A program made the position numbers and the translations under genes. From Sipunculus nudus (taxonomy: Eukaryota; Annelida; Sipuncula; Golfingiida; Sipunculidae), in contig CM049312.1 in the NCBI GenBank assembly GCA_026874595.1, positions 64,012,929-64,076,928 on the forward strand: DNA of 64,000 nt, written 5' to 3'. The first letter of the stretch is position 1, and each line of letters opens with the position of its first letter. Shown here piece by piece: positions 22,179 through 34,471 of this stretch. The notes beneath the pieces are model-generated. The model did no database searches. It saw only the letters and a list, made by a program, of their open reading frames with translations, and had not been told where the DNA came from.

Positions 22179-24302
22179 ATGGACGACAAAATCATGGATG
22201 TACGATCGATTCTTTTGCTTTTTATCATGGGTTTTGCTTTATCTGTGGAACCGCCTGAAATATGGAATCCAGAAAATTGTCCAAAACAATGCCTGTGTTC
22301 CCTGAAGGAGTCCAAATACGAGGGCCGGAAAGTGCTAAAGAGAACAGACTGCAGTGAACTTTCCATGACGTCACTTCCGGCAAACTTTTCTCACGACACC
22401 CAGGCGTTTGATCTTTCTGGGAATCAGATTACCAAGGCATTGTGGCACTTTAGTCATTTTCACTCTCTCCAAGAGTTAGATCTGCGAAGAAATAAGATAT
22501 ACGATTCTAGCGTAGTACAATTTGTACTGCCGAGCTTACGAGTTTTGGATCTCTCCCTAAACCAGCTGGATTACGTGGTGGCTGATTCTTTTAAAGGATT
22601 TGGGAATCTTACCATGCTAATCTTGTCTGACAACAAAGTGGAAATTGTGCACAAGCGCGCTTTCGTCGGATTGCGAAATCTACAGATCCTAGATTTGTCT
22701 AGGAACAGAATCTTTGAATTGAGCAGAGACTGGTTTCAAGATTTAGTTACCCTTCGCGTACTGAACCTAACTCATAACAATATAAATACCTTGCAAAATG
22801 CAAACTTTCGTTGGCTTAGCAATCTGAGGGATCTCATTTTACGGGGAAACATGATTAAGCATATTTACCCGCAAGCGTTCGTCACCTTACGTTTTATAGG
22901 AGTTCTTGATCTCTCCCATAACCAGATAAGTACAGTTCCAATGCGTGCTTTGCAGGAACTCGAAACCATTGACAGACTCATACTGGATAATAACCATATC
23001 AGCAAACTTGGTGCTGGAAGTTTTCAGAACACAAACATTAGGTATATATCCGTCAGTAGGATGCCTGTGTTGCGTATTGTAGACTATCATTCGTTTATAG
23101 CCGTCCGTAACTTAACCACGCTCAGGATCGCGCATAATCCAAAGTTATCATATATTAATAGAGACGCTTTTCATAAGGCCAGCTCCCTGAAGAAACTGGT
23201 ATTGGCTTACAATAGCCTTACTCTCTTGGAAGAGAAATTTGTGTCCTCACTGTCTTCTCTCAATCGATTAGATTTAACGAGCAATCCTCTGATGTGTTCA
23301 TGTGTGAACAGCTGGATTTGGTTGAATGGGAATCGGACCTACGATGTCCAGACTTCAAACGGTGACCCTTGTATTAAAAACGAAACATTGTCAAATAACA
23401 CTGATACTGTTTCGTCGTGTAAACCAGTAATTATGCCTTTCTTTCCAACAGTTAATGCATATTTAATAGGGCACAAGGCGCAGCTAGACTGTAAAGCACT
23501 GGGTGACCCCAGTCCACGTGCGTGGTGGCATATTACGTTCAAAAACAAACAATCCATAAAGTTATTACCTGGCCAATCAGCCGGCTTTAAAAATCACGTG
23601 ACCGTTGACCGCACGGGTACATTGAACGTAGATTTCACTGAAAGCACGGACCAAGGAACCTACACTTGTGTAGCAGAGAATTCATACGGTAGAACATTCA
23701 GGACTGCATTGATTCGGATAAAAAATTTGAACGCTCACGTGATAATCTTGCACGTGGATTCAACTTCAGTGACAGTCACATGGGCTAATACTCATCACGC
23801 GCATGACTATGAGTTGCTTTATGCGTTAAGCGGGCCTAATACGACTCACCATGAAATACCTATTGGGCCGTACATGCGTTCTTACGCAATAAGCTCGTTA
23901 AAACCATCTACTTCATATGACTTTTGCATAGCCGTTAAGCATAACGGGGAAGCTTTTCCGATAAACTGCACGACTGTTAAAACTAAGGAACCTGGATACT
24001 CGGATCACGTGTATACGGACGCCCGTAGCTATATCATAGGTGGCGCCTTAGGGTTTTCAGTTTCAGCGTTTGTGATCATTGTGGTATCGGCTTGTTGTAT
24101 AAGACACTATCAGGAAAGACGGAGGGTGGAAGATGCCTTATATGGAGACAATATGGCGCAGATGTTCCTATCAGGAGCAGAGTCGCTGTCTGACTGTACG
24201 CCAATAACTTATGAAAATAAAGCGGCTCAGTTATTTGACGACGATGACATTGAGGAGATCAGAAGTACATCAGGTGATCCCGGAACTATGAGTCTGTGCT
24301 GA
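22179..24302 (+). CDS. LRR-Ig-FN3 single-pass membrane protein, LRRN-like
   Basis: A 707-residue type I membrane protein encoded in one exon. In order: signal peptide (about 8-23), LRRNT cap (Cys 34, 38, 40, 58), about 12 leucine-rich repeats (70-370), LRRCT cap (Cys 373, 375, 398, 414), I-set Ig domain (Cys 438 and 497, with DQGTYTCVAENSYG), FN3 domain (about 518-602), transmembrane helix (about 619-641) and a 66-residue tail. Length and order match the vertebrate LRRN family (about 710 residues), whose members act at the neuronal cell surface; LRIT and LRFN proteins are alternatives. About nine N-x-S/T sites fit a glycosylated ectodomain. The tail has an acidic DDDDIEE patch and ends TMSLC, with no clear PDZ ligand. 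The start could also be the second ATG (22194, 702 residues), which gives a cleaner signal peptide; the first ATG is used here. The ligand is unknown. Confidence 0.9.
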   Translation: MDDKIMDVRSILLLFIMGFALSVEPPEIWNPENCPKQCLCSLKESKYEGRKVLKRTDCSELSMTSLPANFSHDTQAFDLSGNQITKALWHFSHFHSLQELDLRRNKIYDSSVVQFVLPSLRVLDLSLNQLDYVVADSFKGFGNLTMLILSDNKVEIVHKRAFVGLRNLQILDLSRNRIFELSRDWFQDLVTLRVLNLTHNNINTLQNANFRWLSNLRDLILRGNMIKHIYPQAFVTLRFIGVLDLSHNQISTVPMRALQELETIDRLILDNNHISKLGAGSFQNTNIRYISVSRMPVLRIVDYHSFIAVRNLTTLRIAHNPKLSYINRDAFHKASSLKKLVLAYNSLTLLEEKFVSSLSSLNRLDLTSNPLMCSCVNSWIWLNGNRTYDVQTSNGDPCIKNETLSNNTDTVSSCKPVIMPFFPTVNAYLIGHKAQLDCKALGDPSPRAWWHITFKNKQSIKLLPGQSAGFKNHVTVDRTGTLNVDFTESTDQGTYTCVAENSYGRTFRTALIRIKNLNAHVIILHVDSTSVTVTWANTHHAHDYELLYALSGPNTTHHEIPIGPYMRSYAISSLKPSTSYDFCIAVKHNGEAFPINCTTVKTKEPGYSDHVYTDARSYIIGGALGFSVSAFVIIVVSACCIRHYQERRRVEDALYGDNMAQMFLSGAESLSDCTPITYENKAAQLFDDDDIEEIRSTSGDPGTMSLC

Positions 24303-25555
24303 CAGTGACAATATATTTTTCCTACTGCAGATTAGTTATTAAAAACCTTTCTAAATGCCCAAAACTGTATGTCAATACATCAGAGGGGAAAGGAGACTAA
24401 AATCAGAACATAAACTATTGTTCAATTCACTTTCTTATTTTGACTCAGTGATTTTAAATCTGGCACGTTTTACATTAAAATGGGATTTTACCCAGTCCTG
24501 TCACAATCTTTAAAATGTTAGAAATTGTCACTTGCTTTCTAGACAGTTTCTTTGTAAGATTGAAAATGTTTATTATATAATAGCTATATTTACTCCATTT
24601 ATCTTGCTCGTATGAGGATGGAAAGGTACAGGGAATACATTTGCAAGTACTTAAATCTATTTGTAAGTATTTAAATCTTCCAGCTAAAATAACTACCTGT
24701 TATGACATGAAATGCAAGTAATTCTTTAGGAAAATTTAGACATGCTACTTAAATGGTACCATTCTTACATTTGTAACAGAAAAAAACTTGCCATTCATCT
24801 CACTTTCTGCCAATCCCCCATCTCTGAAAAACGGGTATTCCAGAGTTATTTTAAGGTAAATGTGTAAATGTGTGGCTTTGGCATGTATTAAATTTTGCAC
24901 CGTTTCATAAATGGTACCACTTGAATGCGGCTCCTTGTTTGTTTTATTCCATAGATACAGTATGTATTTTTACACTGTTACAATAAGATGTGCAATTTAG
25001 ATGAATGAGAAAAAAGAGCAAGTTCCTTCAGCAATGAGATAGGCCATTGCAACTGTTATATAGTATGATGTGTGATAGACCGAAAGAGAGCAACAGTGAG
25101 GACGTATAATTATATGACTTATTCATTTTTGTAAAAATATATAAATTAGGGAATAGAGATGCCCATGCATAAAAACCTCGAAGATCGGCATAGTGCGCTC
25201 CTGGGTCTCTTGTATTTTTTATTAATATCTTCCGAGAATTTATTTTCGTATTTGAATAATTCTTTGAATATTCTATGAATGTATGTACCTACCTCCAACC
25301 ATGAGAATCTTTATTGGTGTAAATATTATTACGGTGGCTGGAAAAAAATTTAAATTCTAGCTTCAAGGCGCTCAACATATAAACTTTCGTGACGATGCAT
25401 GTAAACTTTAAAAAACAAAACAAATCACATACTGATTTATATAAGAAATATGAAATGATGAACTATTTTAACTTTAAATCTGATTTAACGGTAATGCCTT
25501 GAAAAATGTATGGTTAAAACGTTCGAGGCTGCTAATTGATTTTCCAGTAACAAGC

Positions 25556-25559
<4 letters not shown>
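24303..25559 (+). other. 3' flank of the LRR gene
   Basis: No coding sequence. Candidate poly(A) signals are ATTAAA near 24473 and 24886; neither can be confirmed. The 3' untranslated region probably lies here. Confidence 0.4.

Positions 25560-25638
<79 letters not shown>
25560..25638. repeat. (TA)n microsatellite
   Basis: About 39 TA units, the longest TA run in the window. Confidence 0.98.
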
Positions 25639-25641
<3 letters not shown>

Positions 25642-28600
25642 TAGAAGAGGCCGACGAATAAATGGGATTGAATACAATTACGATAGGCTACACCATGTGT
25701 GAATACTACATAAGAAGTACCTTTTTAAACCAAGGTTAAGTGTATTCGGTAAAAGGTACGAAAGGTACGAAAAGGAATGCGGGCCAATAACATCAGTTAA
25801 GTTTTTCAGTGCAAAATATCTTTATGGACTTTATTCAACAAACAAAAAGAAGTCAGTTTTATGTTGATGCCCTGTTAATGTAAAACAGCTATAATTAATG
25901 TATAATCTATGTTTGTTAACCCCATATGCATTATATTGTGAAAGGCGAAACTAATTTGATGTGATCAGTGTGTAAAACTAATATGTTAAAGTTTACACAC
26001 ATTTATATAACGCTTATTTTGTCGGTCCGTCTTGAATAAGGTAACCACCTATTAGTGCGTCATTGACCATTCATTTGCAACATATTACATTCAATGCACA
26101 CGATTAAAAGAACCACAAATCTAAACACAATAGGGTAAGAGAGATTAATCAGATACATGGATCTAAAACGATAAAACGCGGGAGTGCTTCTCAATCGGCG
26201 AAAAGAGGCTTATTCTAAAAGAGGAACGCGGTCATGTTTATCGCACTACTCACTAGTCCAGCGTACATTACCAGAAATAATGCCCCTATCTGGTCAATAC
26301 ATCAGCCGGCTTGGGCCTGGACTGCTCCGAGACTATCTGCAATTACAGGGCGTCACATAAAGATACCCCCGGATCTATATACACGGTGTGAGATCTGGAT
26401 ATACGCCCGGATAAAAAGGCTGAGCGGTCGTTAAGAATCAACTGCTAAACATAATCACAACCCATGCAGAGAAACAACAGACGGTAAATGCATCATCCTG
26501 TATTAAATACTGATTAAAACCCACTGTTGATACATTTATTTTCGTATGTTTTTCTATATAATGAATTGACGCTTAGAATTACTAGTATCTTTGTTAGTAT
26601 TGTAATATCATAATGTATTCCAATATTTCTTTTATATTTCAATAGCATGAATTAATTGTAATGCATTATTACCGTTACATTATTGCCTATGTGCCTCGTT
26701 CTTTATTGGTTATCATTGATAAATGTCAAATATATAACTTATTCAAAAAGTAGAATAAATCAGAAAATGTTAATGAACGATTTATATTCGGATGTAAATG
26801 TATTCAAAAGCCAAAGAACGTGGTTCGATCGGGAAATATGTTTCAGTGTCCTGTAGGATTACCATGTTGTCGAAGCTGTCCTTGTTTGACGGGTTCTCCT
26901 AAAGTCCTCAGCACATACAGACAAAATAGGTGATGTGATATCATTTGAACTCGTGAGATATCGTGAGATCTAACCAGATCTGCACACCATCCTCTTTTAA
27001 CGTTTTGAACCCCCTCAAAAAATTATTTTGTTTTACCCTGCTGTCCGCGGTTTATAGAGAAAATACAAAATTCGTATTCGGTCTAGTCAGGTAAAATACA
27101 AGATGTGTGATGCTATCGTGCGACTACCTGATACCAACGCCAGAACAGGGACCATCGCCCATCCCCCTCCCTCCTAATCAAACATCATGTGTTCCTGCAC
27201 AATACCACGCTTCAGTTACACGGGTTCACTTGATCAGGTTCACCTGGCATTGTCAAACACTGGCCCTAATAACTGTGAACAGCGCGTCATCCCCATAGAC
27301 AAAGAATGGCCTTGTGCCATTAAGATATGTAATTATTTGAATAAAAAATATATTTGGTGCTCTAGATTACCTCAAAATTTAATTAATTATTCTTGGAGTG
27401 TTATCCTTCTCCTCTTCCAAGTTTCACCAAAATCAACTGAATACCTTAAAAGTTTTGCGTAAAATTGATAAAAGACAAACCCACCGAGGGAAATATATAA
27501 TATCTCGCCATCTGACAGAGGTGTCAAAATGTTAACCATTATACCTTGCGGGACTGTAAAGGAATTTTAGGCTCTGGTATTCAGTAGAATGGAAATGACT
27601 GGATGTATACGACATTTCTTACAATAAATAGAAACTTATCAGTGAAAACATGCTTTGGCACTGGATCACTGCCAACAACCAAAATAAGGTATAATTTGTT
27701 TCTGTGGAGGCAATCTGGTCACTGATGATGAATTATGGAACGAAATTAGATTTTCCCGGGCCTTCCTTTCAGGAATCTTGAATTTCACACAACGAGTTGA
27801 CAGGACAGGGCTTTCATGTACACAATTCCCGGACGAACTTGTCAATGTTTATTGAATTTGATAACAAAGAGTGGAAAAGGAAAAGCAGCAAATAATTAGT
27901 CGTTACTGCTGTCACCCCGAGTGGATGGCCCCCTCTACCCCGGGGATATCACGTGACCATAGACCGTGCACTTTCAACCGTATATACAAATGGTGCTGTC
28001 AGAGAATGGCGTGTCAGGACCGCGTTGCTGTTGATGTCAGAAGCTACTTCAGCACGACTGCCTCCGGCTGCTACTGTCGAAACTCCCCGCTGCTTAAATT
28101 AGAGAAGTGAAGTCGTTCTTTGCCTGTTCCCCTGAGGACAGCGGCTTTTATTTGAGAAGTGCCATTCTTGGCTGCCACTGGAGGCGGTGTTCCAAATGAC
28201 TTGGTGATAAAAACTCCAAGCTCTCTCTCTTCTGTGACAACCATATTCTAAAGACCATAATAAACTGTCCAGTGGCAACGTTTTCTTTCTATCTGCGACC
28301 AGCGGTATACGCTGGTGGAATGTATAACAACGCCATTGTTTGGATGTGTGTGTCATTTTTATTTTCAACATATAATTAATTTAGTGACCGTTGAAGTGTA
28401 CATTATATCTGTATTGCATATTGTGACAATATTCTACATGGTTTCGAAAGAAGATTATAGGCTTTTTAGCTCAGCCTGAGGATATGCAGTCACGCAATAT
28501 GTCATTCAAGTAATTAGGTAAAAGGAAGGATGGTAGTAGTCTGGCTGCTAATGATTATGTTCCCTAGTCATTATTCCTTGTTCCGTGCATAGAAATCATT

Positions 28601-29689
28601 AACTTTGGTGGATAAAATAGTATTTTTATACCTACGCCAGGTGTGTTTTTGTCTTATTTTGCTATCTGGTTTCTTGTTCGGTAAATTGGTTTCTTGCTTG
28701 TTTGGTTTGACTATTAAAGCTTATTAAGAAGCAGTGAACGCACTTTAATGTTAAGCTATTTTATAGCTTTGAGGGTTATTGTAACAAAGAAATTGAATTA
28801 TTTATAGTTCAAAGAAACCTGGACCATCTTAATGTGTTTGTTTCAAGGATCCCTTCCCAGTGCAAAATGGGGCGTTTTGTGTACTCCAGGGAGGGCCAGA
28901 GTTAGTGAATGGTGTTAGGGTTGTCTTTGCTCTGGAAGGCAGAGCTGACCTTTTATGCAATCATGAAGCTAGTCCGATAATATGCAGTCATATATTATCG
29001 GAGGACATTCTAAAGGTCAGGATTATGGCGAGTACCTGACGAATTTTTATAGCTGTATTTTTATACTAATGTTCAGCTTATTCGTTCTCATATAACATAT
29101 CGTACCATTCACAGGCCATGGATCTATCCTTAAAAATATTTAAATCAGGATTTCGCCAAAAGTTATGAATAAGTATCCACAATGAATGGGTATTCTACTA
29201 TACATTGGTTTTATGCCCAAGGCAGATAATGTTATAACAAAGTCTCAATCGGTAATACACGAGTGACATTTAGACAAATATTAACGATATACGGAATGTA
29301 TATGAAACAGACTTGACAAAATATGTATGCGGACAGAGGTGTGCCAGCAAGTTTACCCCCCCCCCCCCTGCACTACCTATTTTTATTGGGGTGGTGATAG
29401 ATGGCCACCGACCACACAATGGTTTTAACTGAAAGAAATTTGGTTTATTTTTTTATATTTATAATATTTAAATAAAAATTATTTATAATACCTACATGAT
29501 ACTTTACTTGAAAGCCAATGTTGATTCTTTCCTTGTTGGCAGAGGGTAAAGGAAGCAGCGCTCTAAGATTTTTCTAGCTAGTTTTTTTTTAAACTGAATG
29601 CATTTTTTTTTCAGATTTAAGAATACTTTGGTCCACGTACTAAAATACCCTTATTAATAACATAAAAATAATCTTAAATTAATCTGGAA

Positions 29690-29691
<2 letters not shown>
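25639..29691. other. Gene-free stretch with GC-richer islands
   Basis: No gene recognised. Islands at about 26160-26440 and 27870-28350 are richer in GC and CG than their surroundings and have no repeat signature, so they may be regulatory. A 98-base stem-loop lies at 28944-29041, with outer arms CTGACCTTT/AAAGGTCAG and inner arms TCCGATAATAT/ATATTATCGGA. A poly-C run is at 29356-29369. Confidence 0.4.

Positions 29692-29756
<65 letters not shown>
29692..29756. repeat. (TA)n microsatellite
   Basis: About 32 TA units. Confidence 0.98.
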
Positions 29757-29759
<3 letters not shown>

Positions 29760-30477
29760 AAAGTATGATACCATCAGATTGTCTCGGATTTTATTCAACT
29801 GCTACTGAAAAAAGTTGTTTTTCTTTTTCTACTCCTGTTGCATCCAGTCGTCTTTGGATAGCATATTAACATGGTTAAAAGCTTTGATCGTTGGTCTGTG
29901 TCCCAGCCAAGCAACAATGTATCACATTTCTCATAGATCATAAATAGCGTTATTTGAAGCTGCAAGCCGATGTTTTCCTTTTATATCCTGTTGTGTTATT
30001 ACGTAGATTACGTAAGTAGCGATAGAATCAATTCAGTGAGTTCGGTTGGTGCGTTCTTTCATGCATTCCTGGTTGGGTTACAAACCTAAATCATTAATCA
30101 TGGCTAGCTCTAATTTCTTCATACCTGGAATAACATCTATTTGATTAATTTATTTTACATTAAACGTAAATTATAATAACTAATCTTATGCATTCTTTAT
30201 AGTTGAAATCATTAACGTTTGATTGTTTGAATATCTTGTACGGTAAAACCCGGTTATCTGGAAATACGCAAATGCTCTCTTCATTTTATATTTCAATATT
30301 AACAATATAATGGACACGTACGTTAAAATTTAATTTTTCTCCTGATTTATTAAGGAATGAACATTTCTAAACCTAGTTTGGATAGTCTTGTGATAAAGAA
30401 CACCTGTCATTGATTCATAATTATTTCCTGCTGTTTTTTTTAATTTGTCCATCCCTTTCATTCTTTTGTGTAGTAAA

Positions 30478-30850
30478 TGATACTCGGAATAGGAAATGCC
30501 GTGAGTTCAAATCTCAGCAGAGGCGATGAGATTTACATGGTCGGCCCCCGCGCAGGTTAAGCGCTCTGCAGGCTAAATCGGAAGGCTTTGCCCCAAAGCC
30601 GTGTAACACTCACAAAGTGCGTCAGTTAAGGTTCCTCGATGTTATGACCCAGCAATGGATAAAATTACACACCCAGGACCCGCAGGTGCGGTAGACACCT
30701 GGCATAAATGACACCAGGATACAAAAATAATATGATAGGAAGCGAGTGCTACCGCCCTGTCACGTAGTCCCGAACCGAAATGGAACTCTGCAGATGTACA
30801 TGCTAAGATTAAGAATTATATAAGACAACATAAAAAATGGAGGCGGTTTA
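30478..30850 (+). mobile_element. tRNA-derived SINE, family S1 (longest copy)
   Basis: It opens with a B-box-like GAGTTCAAATCTC (30501). The body has TGTTATGACCCAGCAATGG (near 30640), ACACCCAGGACCCGCAGG and CTGTCACGTAGTCCCGAACC. It ends near AATGGAGGCGGTTTACC. Parts of the body recur inverted at 62150-62470 and 56215-56400. Length about 370 bp. I cannot name a known family. Confidence 0.65.
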
Positions 30851-31590
30851 CCCTCACCAATAAATCTTTGAAGAAAAAAGTTTTATTTCTTTGGCATAAG
30901 ATATTCCGCCGAAATGTCAGAGTGGCATTACTTGTCATATACATAAACTGTAAATCTCGAAGAAAAAATAAATATTTTTGTCACTCATGACTATGCTCCA
31001 TACCCAACATGTTTACTGTCATTTAATATTAAACTAGACCAATCGTTAGTCATGTTTGTTAACGTTTTAAACAAAACACATGGAATGAAGACGGTTAACA
31101 TAGAAATGAAATGTACGACTTAGACTGCATATCCATGTGTCTTTTTAAATTATTTATTTTTGTCTTAGACTATTTTTATGATAACTGGCTATGTACAACG
31201 ATATCGATGTAACAGGATGGAAGACAATTTTCGTGTAGTTTTCCGCAGGACTGAGGCAAAGGCTCAAAGATGAACATACTTCAGGATGGAGTCATACTTT
31301 TTTTTGTCGTAACGAATTAATATTATTTCTGCATAAACCAACAATGAAAAACTTCATGTGCTTTAGCTTCATGTTTAGTAATTTGTTTCAGCTCACTTGT
31401 CATACCTTTCCCTGCTTTGAATTTTAACGTTTTAGTGCCTCGTTTTGGTTTAAACTGTTTTTCATGCAATGCCGTCTCGAGTGTCGTCTCCCCAGGCAAT
31501 ACCTCCTTTGAACGATACTTACCTTCTTGCTCTTTCCTGACAAGTAATTCTTCATTTGGTGTTTTTTTTTCTAAGACGCACTACCCCCTT
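30851..31590. other. Gene-free stretch
   Basis: AT-rich. Nothing recognised between the SINE and the minisatellite. Confidence 0.5.
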
Positions 31591-32236
31591 GTTGGTATCC
31601 TCACATGTAAATCCCACATTTTCGGGGTTTTCAAACATGCAAATCTTCCTAGGATGTTGTTTCCCCACATGCAACACCACTTGTGGTGATTTTTCTAAAT
31701 ATGTAATGCCTCCTTTGGTGGTGTTGTTATTTCATCACATGTAACGCATCCTTTAGTGTTCTTTCCACACATAACACATCCTCGTGAGTTCTTTTCTCAT
31801 ATGAAATTTCTCCATTGGCGTTATTACCTTACATGTAGTTCCTCTTGTGGCGTTGTTACCTCACATATAATTCCTCCTTTGGCGTTGTTACCTCGCATAT
31901 AATTCTTCATTGGCGTTGTTACATCACATATAATTCCACCCTTGGCGTTTTTACCTCACACATAAGTCCTCCTTTGCCGTTGTTATCTCACATATAATTC
32001 CCCCTTTGGCGTTGTTACCGAACATTTAATACCTCCTTTGGCGTTGTTACCTCACATATAATTCCTCCTTTGGCGTTGTTTTATTATATGTATTACCTTC
32101 TTTGGTTATTTTGTTTTCTTTTGATTATTTGTAAAAGTTCATTTTGCTTTTATTTCATTTTATGAGACGCATTCTATTGTGTTCTTCACTCACATTGATT
32201 CCTCTCTCTGTTTGATTTCCTCGTATGTATTACCTC
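31591..32236 (+). repeat. 34-bp minisatellite, left part
   Basis: Units of about 33-38 bp with the pattern CCTCCTTTGGCGTTGTTACC followed by TCACATATAATT. About ten clear units lie at 31800-32095, with more diverged ones on both sides. The frames open across it code for repeats only. The array is split by the insertion at 32237-32512 and resumes after it. Confidence 0.85.
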
Positions 32237-32512
32237 TGTTACAAAGACTGTTATGAATTTATTCAGGGGAAATACACTTATTATCCCAGGAGTCATACTT
32301 TGATGAGCTTATTCCCTGGGCCACAAATTTAACGTCACGTTGGACGAGCCCCCATTTTCTTACGAAGACAAATTACTCAGGGGAAATACTGGTCCGATCC
32401 GGGATTCGAACCCGTGTCGGTGGCGCACAAGTCCGGCGTACCAACCGCTTCGCTAGAAAAGCAAGCATCACTAGCGAGACAGTTCGGTCCGCTTTTATGT
32501 CTACCCGTCACA
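32237..32512 (-). mobile_element. Miniature LTR element inserted in the minisatellite (276 bp, 4-bp target duplication)
   Basis: Read on the minus strand, it has one LTR of about 155 bp (32358-32512), a primer site TGGGGGCTCGTCC (32342-32354), a shortened internal part and about 37 bases that resemble an LTR 3' end and close in GTAACA at 32237. On the plus strand the insert starts TGTTAC and ends GTCACA, with CCTC on both sides (32233-32236 and 32513-32516). Removing it joins ATTACCTC to CTTTAG, which restores a minisatellite unit. The A box (32445-32455) and a perfect B box GGTTCGAATCC (32402-32412) are kept. It is the same family as 7911-8607. Confidence 0.8.
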
Positions 32513-32760
32513 CCTCCTTTAGTATTTTTCCCCTAACATCACATGTAACATTTCTTTTGCCATTATTTCCTTATATGGGGTTTTTATGGTGTTCTTTCCT
32601 CAATTATTATACCACCCTTGGTGATGTATTACTTTTTTTTTTCAACACGCTCGACCTCCTTTTTTATTCTTTCTTCAAATGTAATACCTCTTTTTGTGTT
32701 TTTCCTCACATAATACCTGAGTTAGTATTGTATCCTCACACAAGTTAGATAAGTCAGCAC
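32513..32760 (+). repeat. 34-bp minisatellite, right part (degenerate)
   Basis: Diverged units with CCTCCTTTAGTAT, CACATGTAAC and CTCACATAATACC continue after the insertion. Confidence 0.6.
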
Positions 32761-32837
32761 TAAGTTAAAAGACGCACCACTAAGTTTATATTTTGTGTGA
32801 GGACACAATACTAACGGAGGTATTATGTGAGGGAAAA
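32700..32837. repeat. Inverted repeat with 44-bp arms
   Basis: The left arm (about 32700-32742) and right arm (32794-32837) are inverted copies with about three mismatches and one gap, around CCTCACATAATACCT and GTATTGTRTCCTCACACAA. The spacer is about 50 bases. The arms derive from the minisatellite unit. Confidence 0.75.
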
Positions 32838-34293
32838 GTTGTATGATAACGGACGCTTGCGATGTGTGTCATTTCTACTTTTTACCACTTTTAGAGCGCT
32901 GTTTCCGCAAATTATATCTCAAAGGGTTCCCTGTTTCGTACGTAACCTGTTGAATCTTTTACGTAAGCATCCTTATTTTTACACATATTATCAGATACTA
33001 GTCCTTACAAATATTATCATTTACCACCCTCCATTAGCCTATATATTCCTAATTTTATATCTGCAGGATTTAAGAGTTGACATAATACAATATTAATGTA
33101 ATACAATATTAATGTACCAGCAACAAATACCTATCTGTTACAAACTAGATGTCAGTTAATTTAGAAAGTGTTTATTAATTAAGTACAAACATCTGAAATA
33201 GAAGCTATTTATCTCAATTCGTGTTGGGAGATATGTCAGTAGTTACCAGTCAGCATGCTAAAATATCAACATTGTACCGGGGGCGCCGTGAGTGATGAAA
33301 CGTAGGAGAAAGGTAACCGTGTAGCCCCATTATTGTCTTCATATATTTATGACCCGAGTGTTTCTCAAGTTGCGTGTAAAGCCGTCTTGTCTAGCTCTAG
33401 TCTTAATATATTTTCCCTTGCTCAAAGCTGGAGTTTTAAAAGGGATATACTCTGTCTATGTGTCTGGTCTGAATGTATACGTGTATGTATGTTATGGGAT
33501 TCCTTCAATTATGGACTAAGGAGAAATGCATTAATAAAATACAAAGGTAAGATTGCTGAGGCATTGATACCCGTCCCCTTTTGATATGTGGATCTAATTT
33601 CTAGCTGATATATTACAGTTAATGTAGGTAATGATATTCATGGGACCAGAATATTGTATCTATATAACTGATGGTGGTGGCATACGAACATTGTAACGCA
33701 ACTTCTTTGTGGCTAAGCCTTTTAGGTACCGCGTGTTTGTTGAAGCGAAGCGTGTCCTAGAGAATTTTATTTTTATTTTCCCAACATAAACATATCCTGG
33801 AATTCTGAGATTGTTTCTCGATGTGTTATAATTGACATCTACAGAAACTACTCCAGTAAACATGGCCATCTCAACTCGGCCCATGGAAAACCCTCTCCGC
33901 ACAAACAGGGCGCGCGGACCTGTCCCATTGCTAGAATGGGTTATATGTTTTTTTGTAACTAAACCTGTGTCTCTAATTCAGTTGGCGTGTGCTAATGTGT
34001 GATAATTTCCAGCATCATGTTCCGAAGATTTTGAACGTTTTGTGTAAAGGAGCATATGAATGAGTTATAAATTGAACCTTATATAACGTATTTTCAAAAG
34101 ACAAGAAAAGAGAACCCTGTTGGCGATTTAAAGGAACAGTTATGCGAACGATGACAATATCATTTATTAGAAATACAGATACCAAAGGTGCAGTTCTAAC
34201 TGAAACAACTCTTCAGAGTATCAATGTACATAGTCATTGCAGTAACGCTGATAGGTGTACTGTATTTTTCTGCATATCAGATAACTAAGGGCA

Positions 34294-34296
<3 letters not shown>
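32838..34296. other. Gene-free stretch
   Basis: AT-rich, no gene recognised. A minus-strand open frame at 33660-33902 has no recognisable domain. Confidence 0.5.
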
Positions 34297-34348
<52 letters not shown>

Positions 34349-34415
34349 ATATATGTGTGTGTTTAATAAACAAGTAAGTCTGTCTAAAAGGCGTCACTCT
34401 ATACCTTTATCTTCG

Positions 34416-34464
<49 letters not shown>
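34297..34464. repeat. Two (TA)n microsatellites (34297-34342 and 34418-34464)
   Basis: TA runs of about 23 units each, separated by 75 bases that include GTGTGTG. Confidence 0.97.

Positions 34465-34471
<7 letters not shown>

Noticed and set aside
25474-25702. Open frames with long IYIYIY runs
   Set aside because: They are translations of a TA microsatellite.
31417-31744. Two overlapping plus-strand frames as genes
   Set aside because: They run into the 34-bp minisatellite and show no domain.
31591-32236. CRISPR-like array
   Set aside because: The units are contiguous and diverged, without unique spacers, and the genome is eukaryotic.
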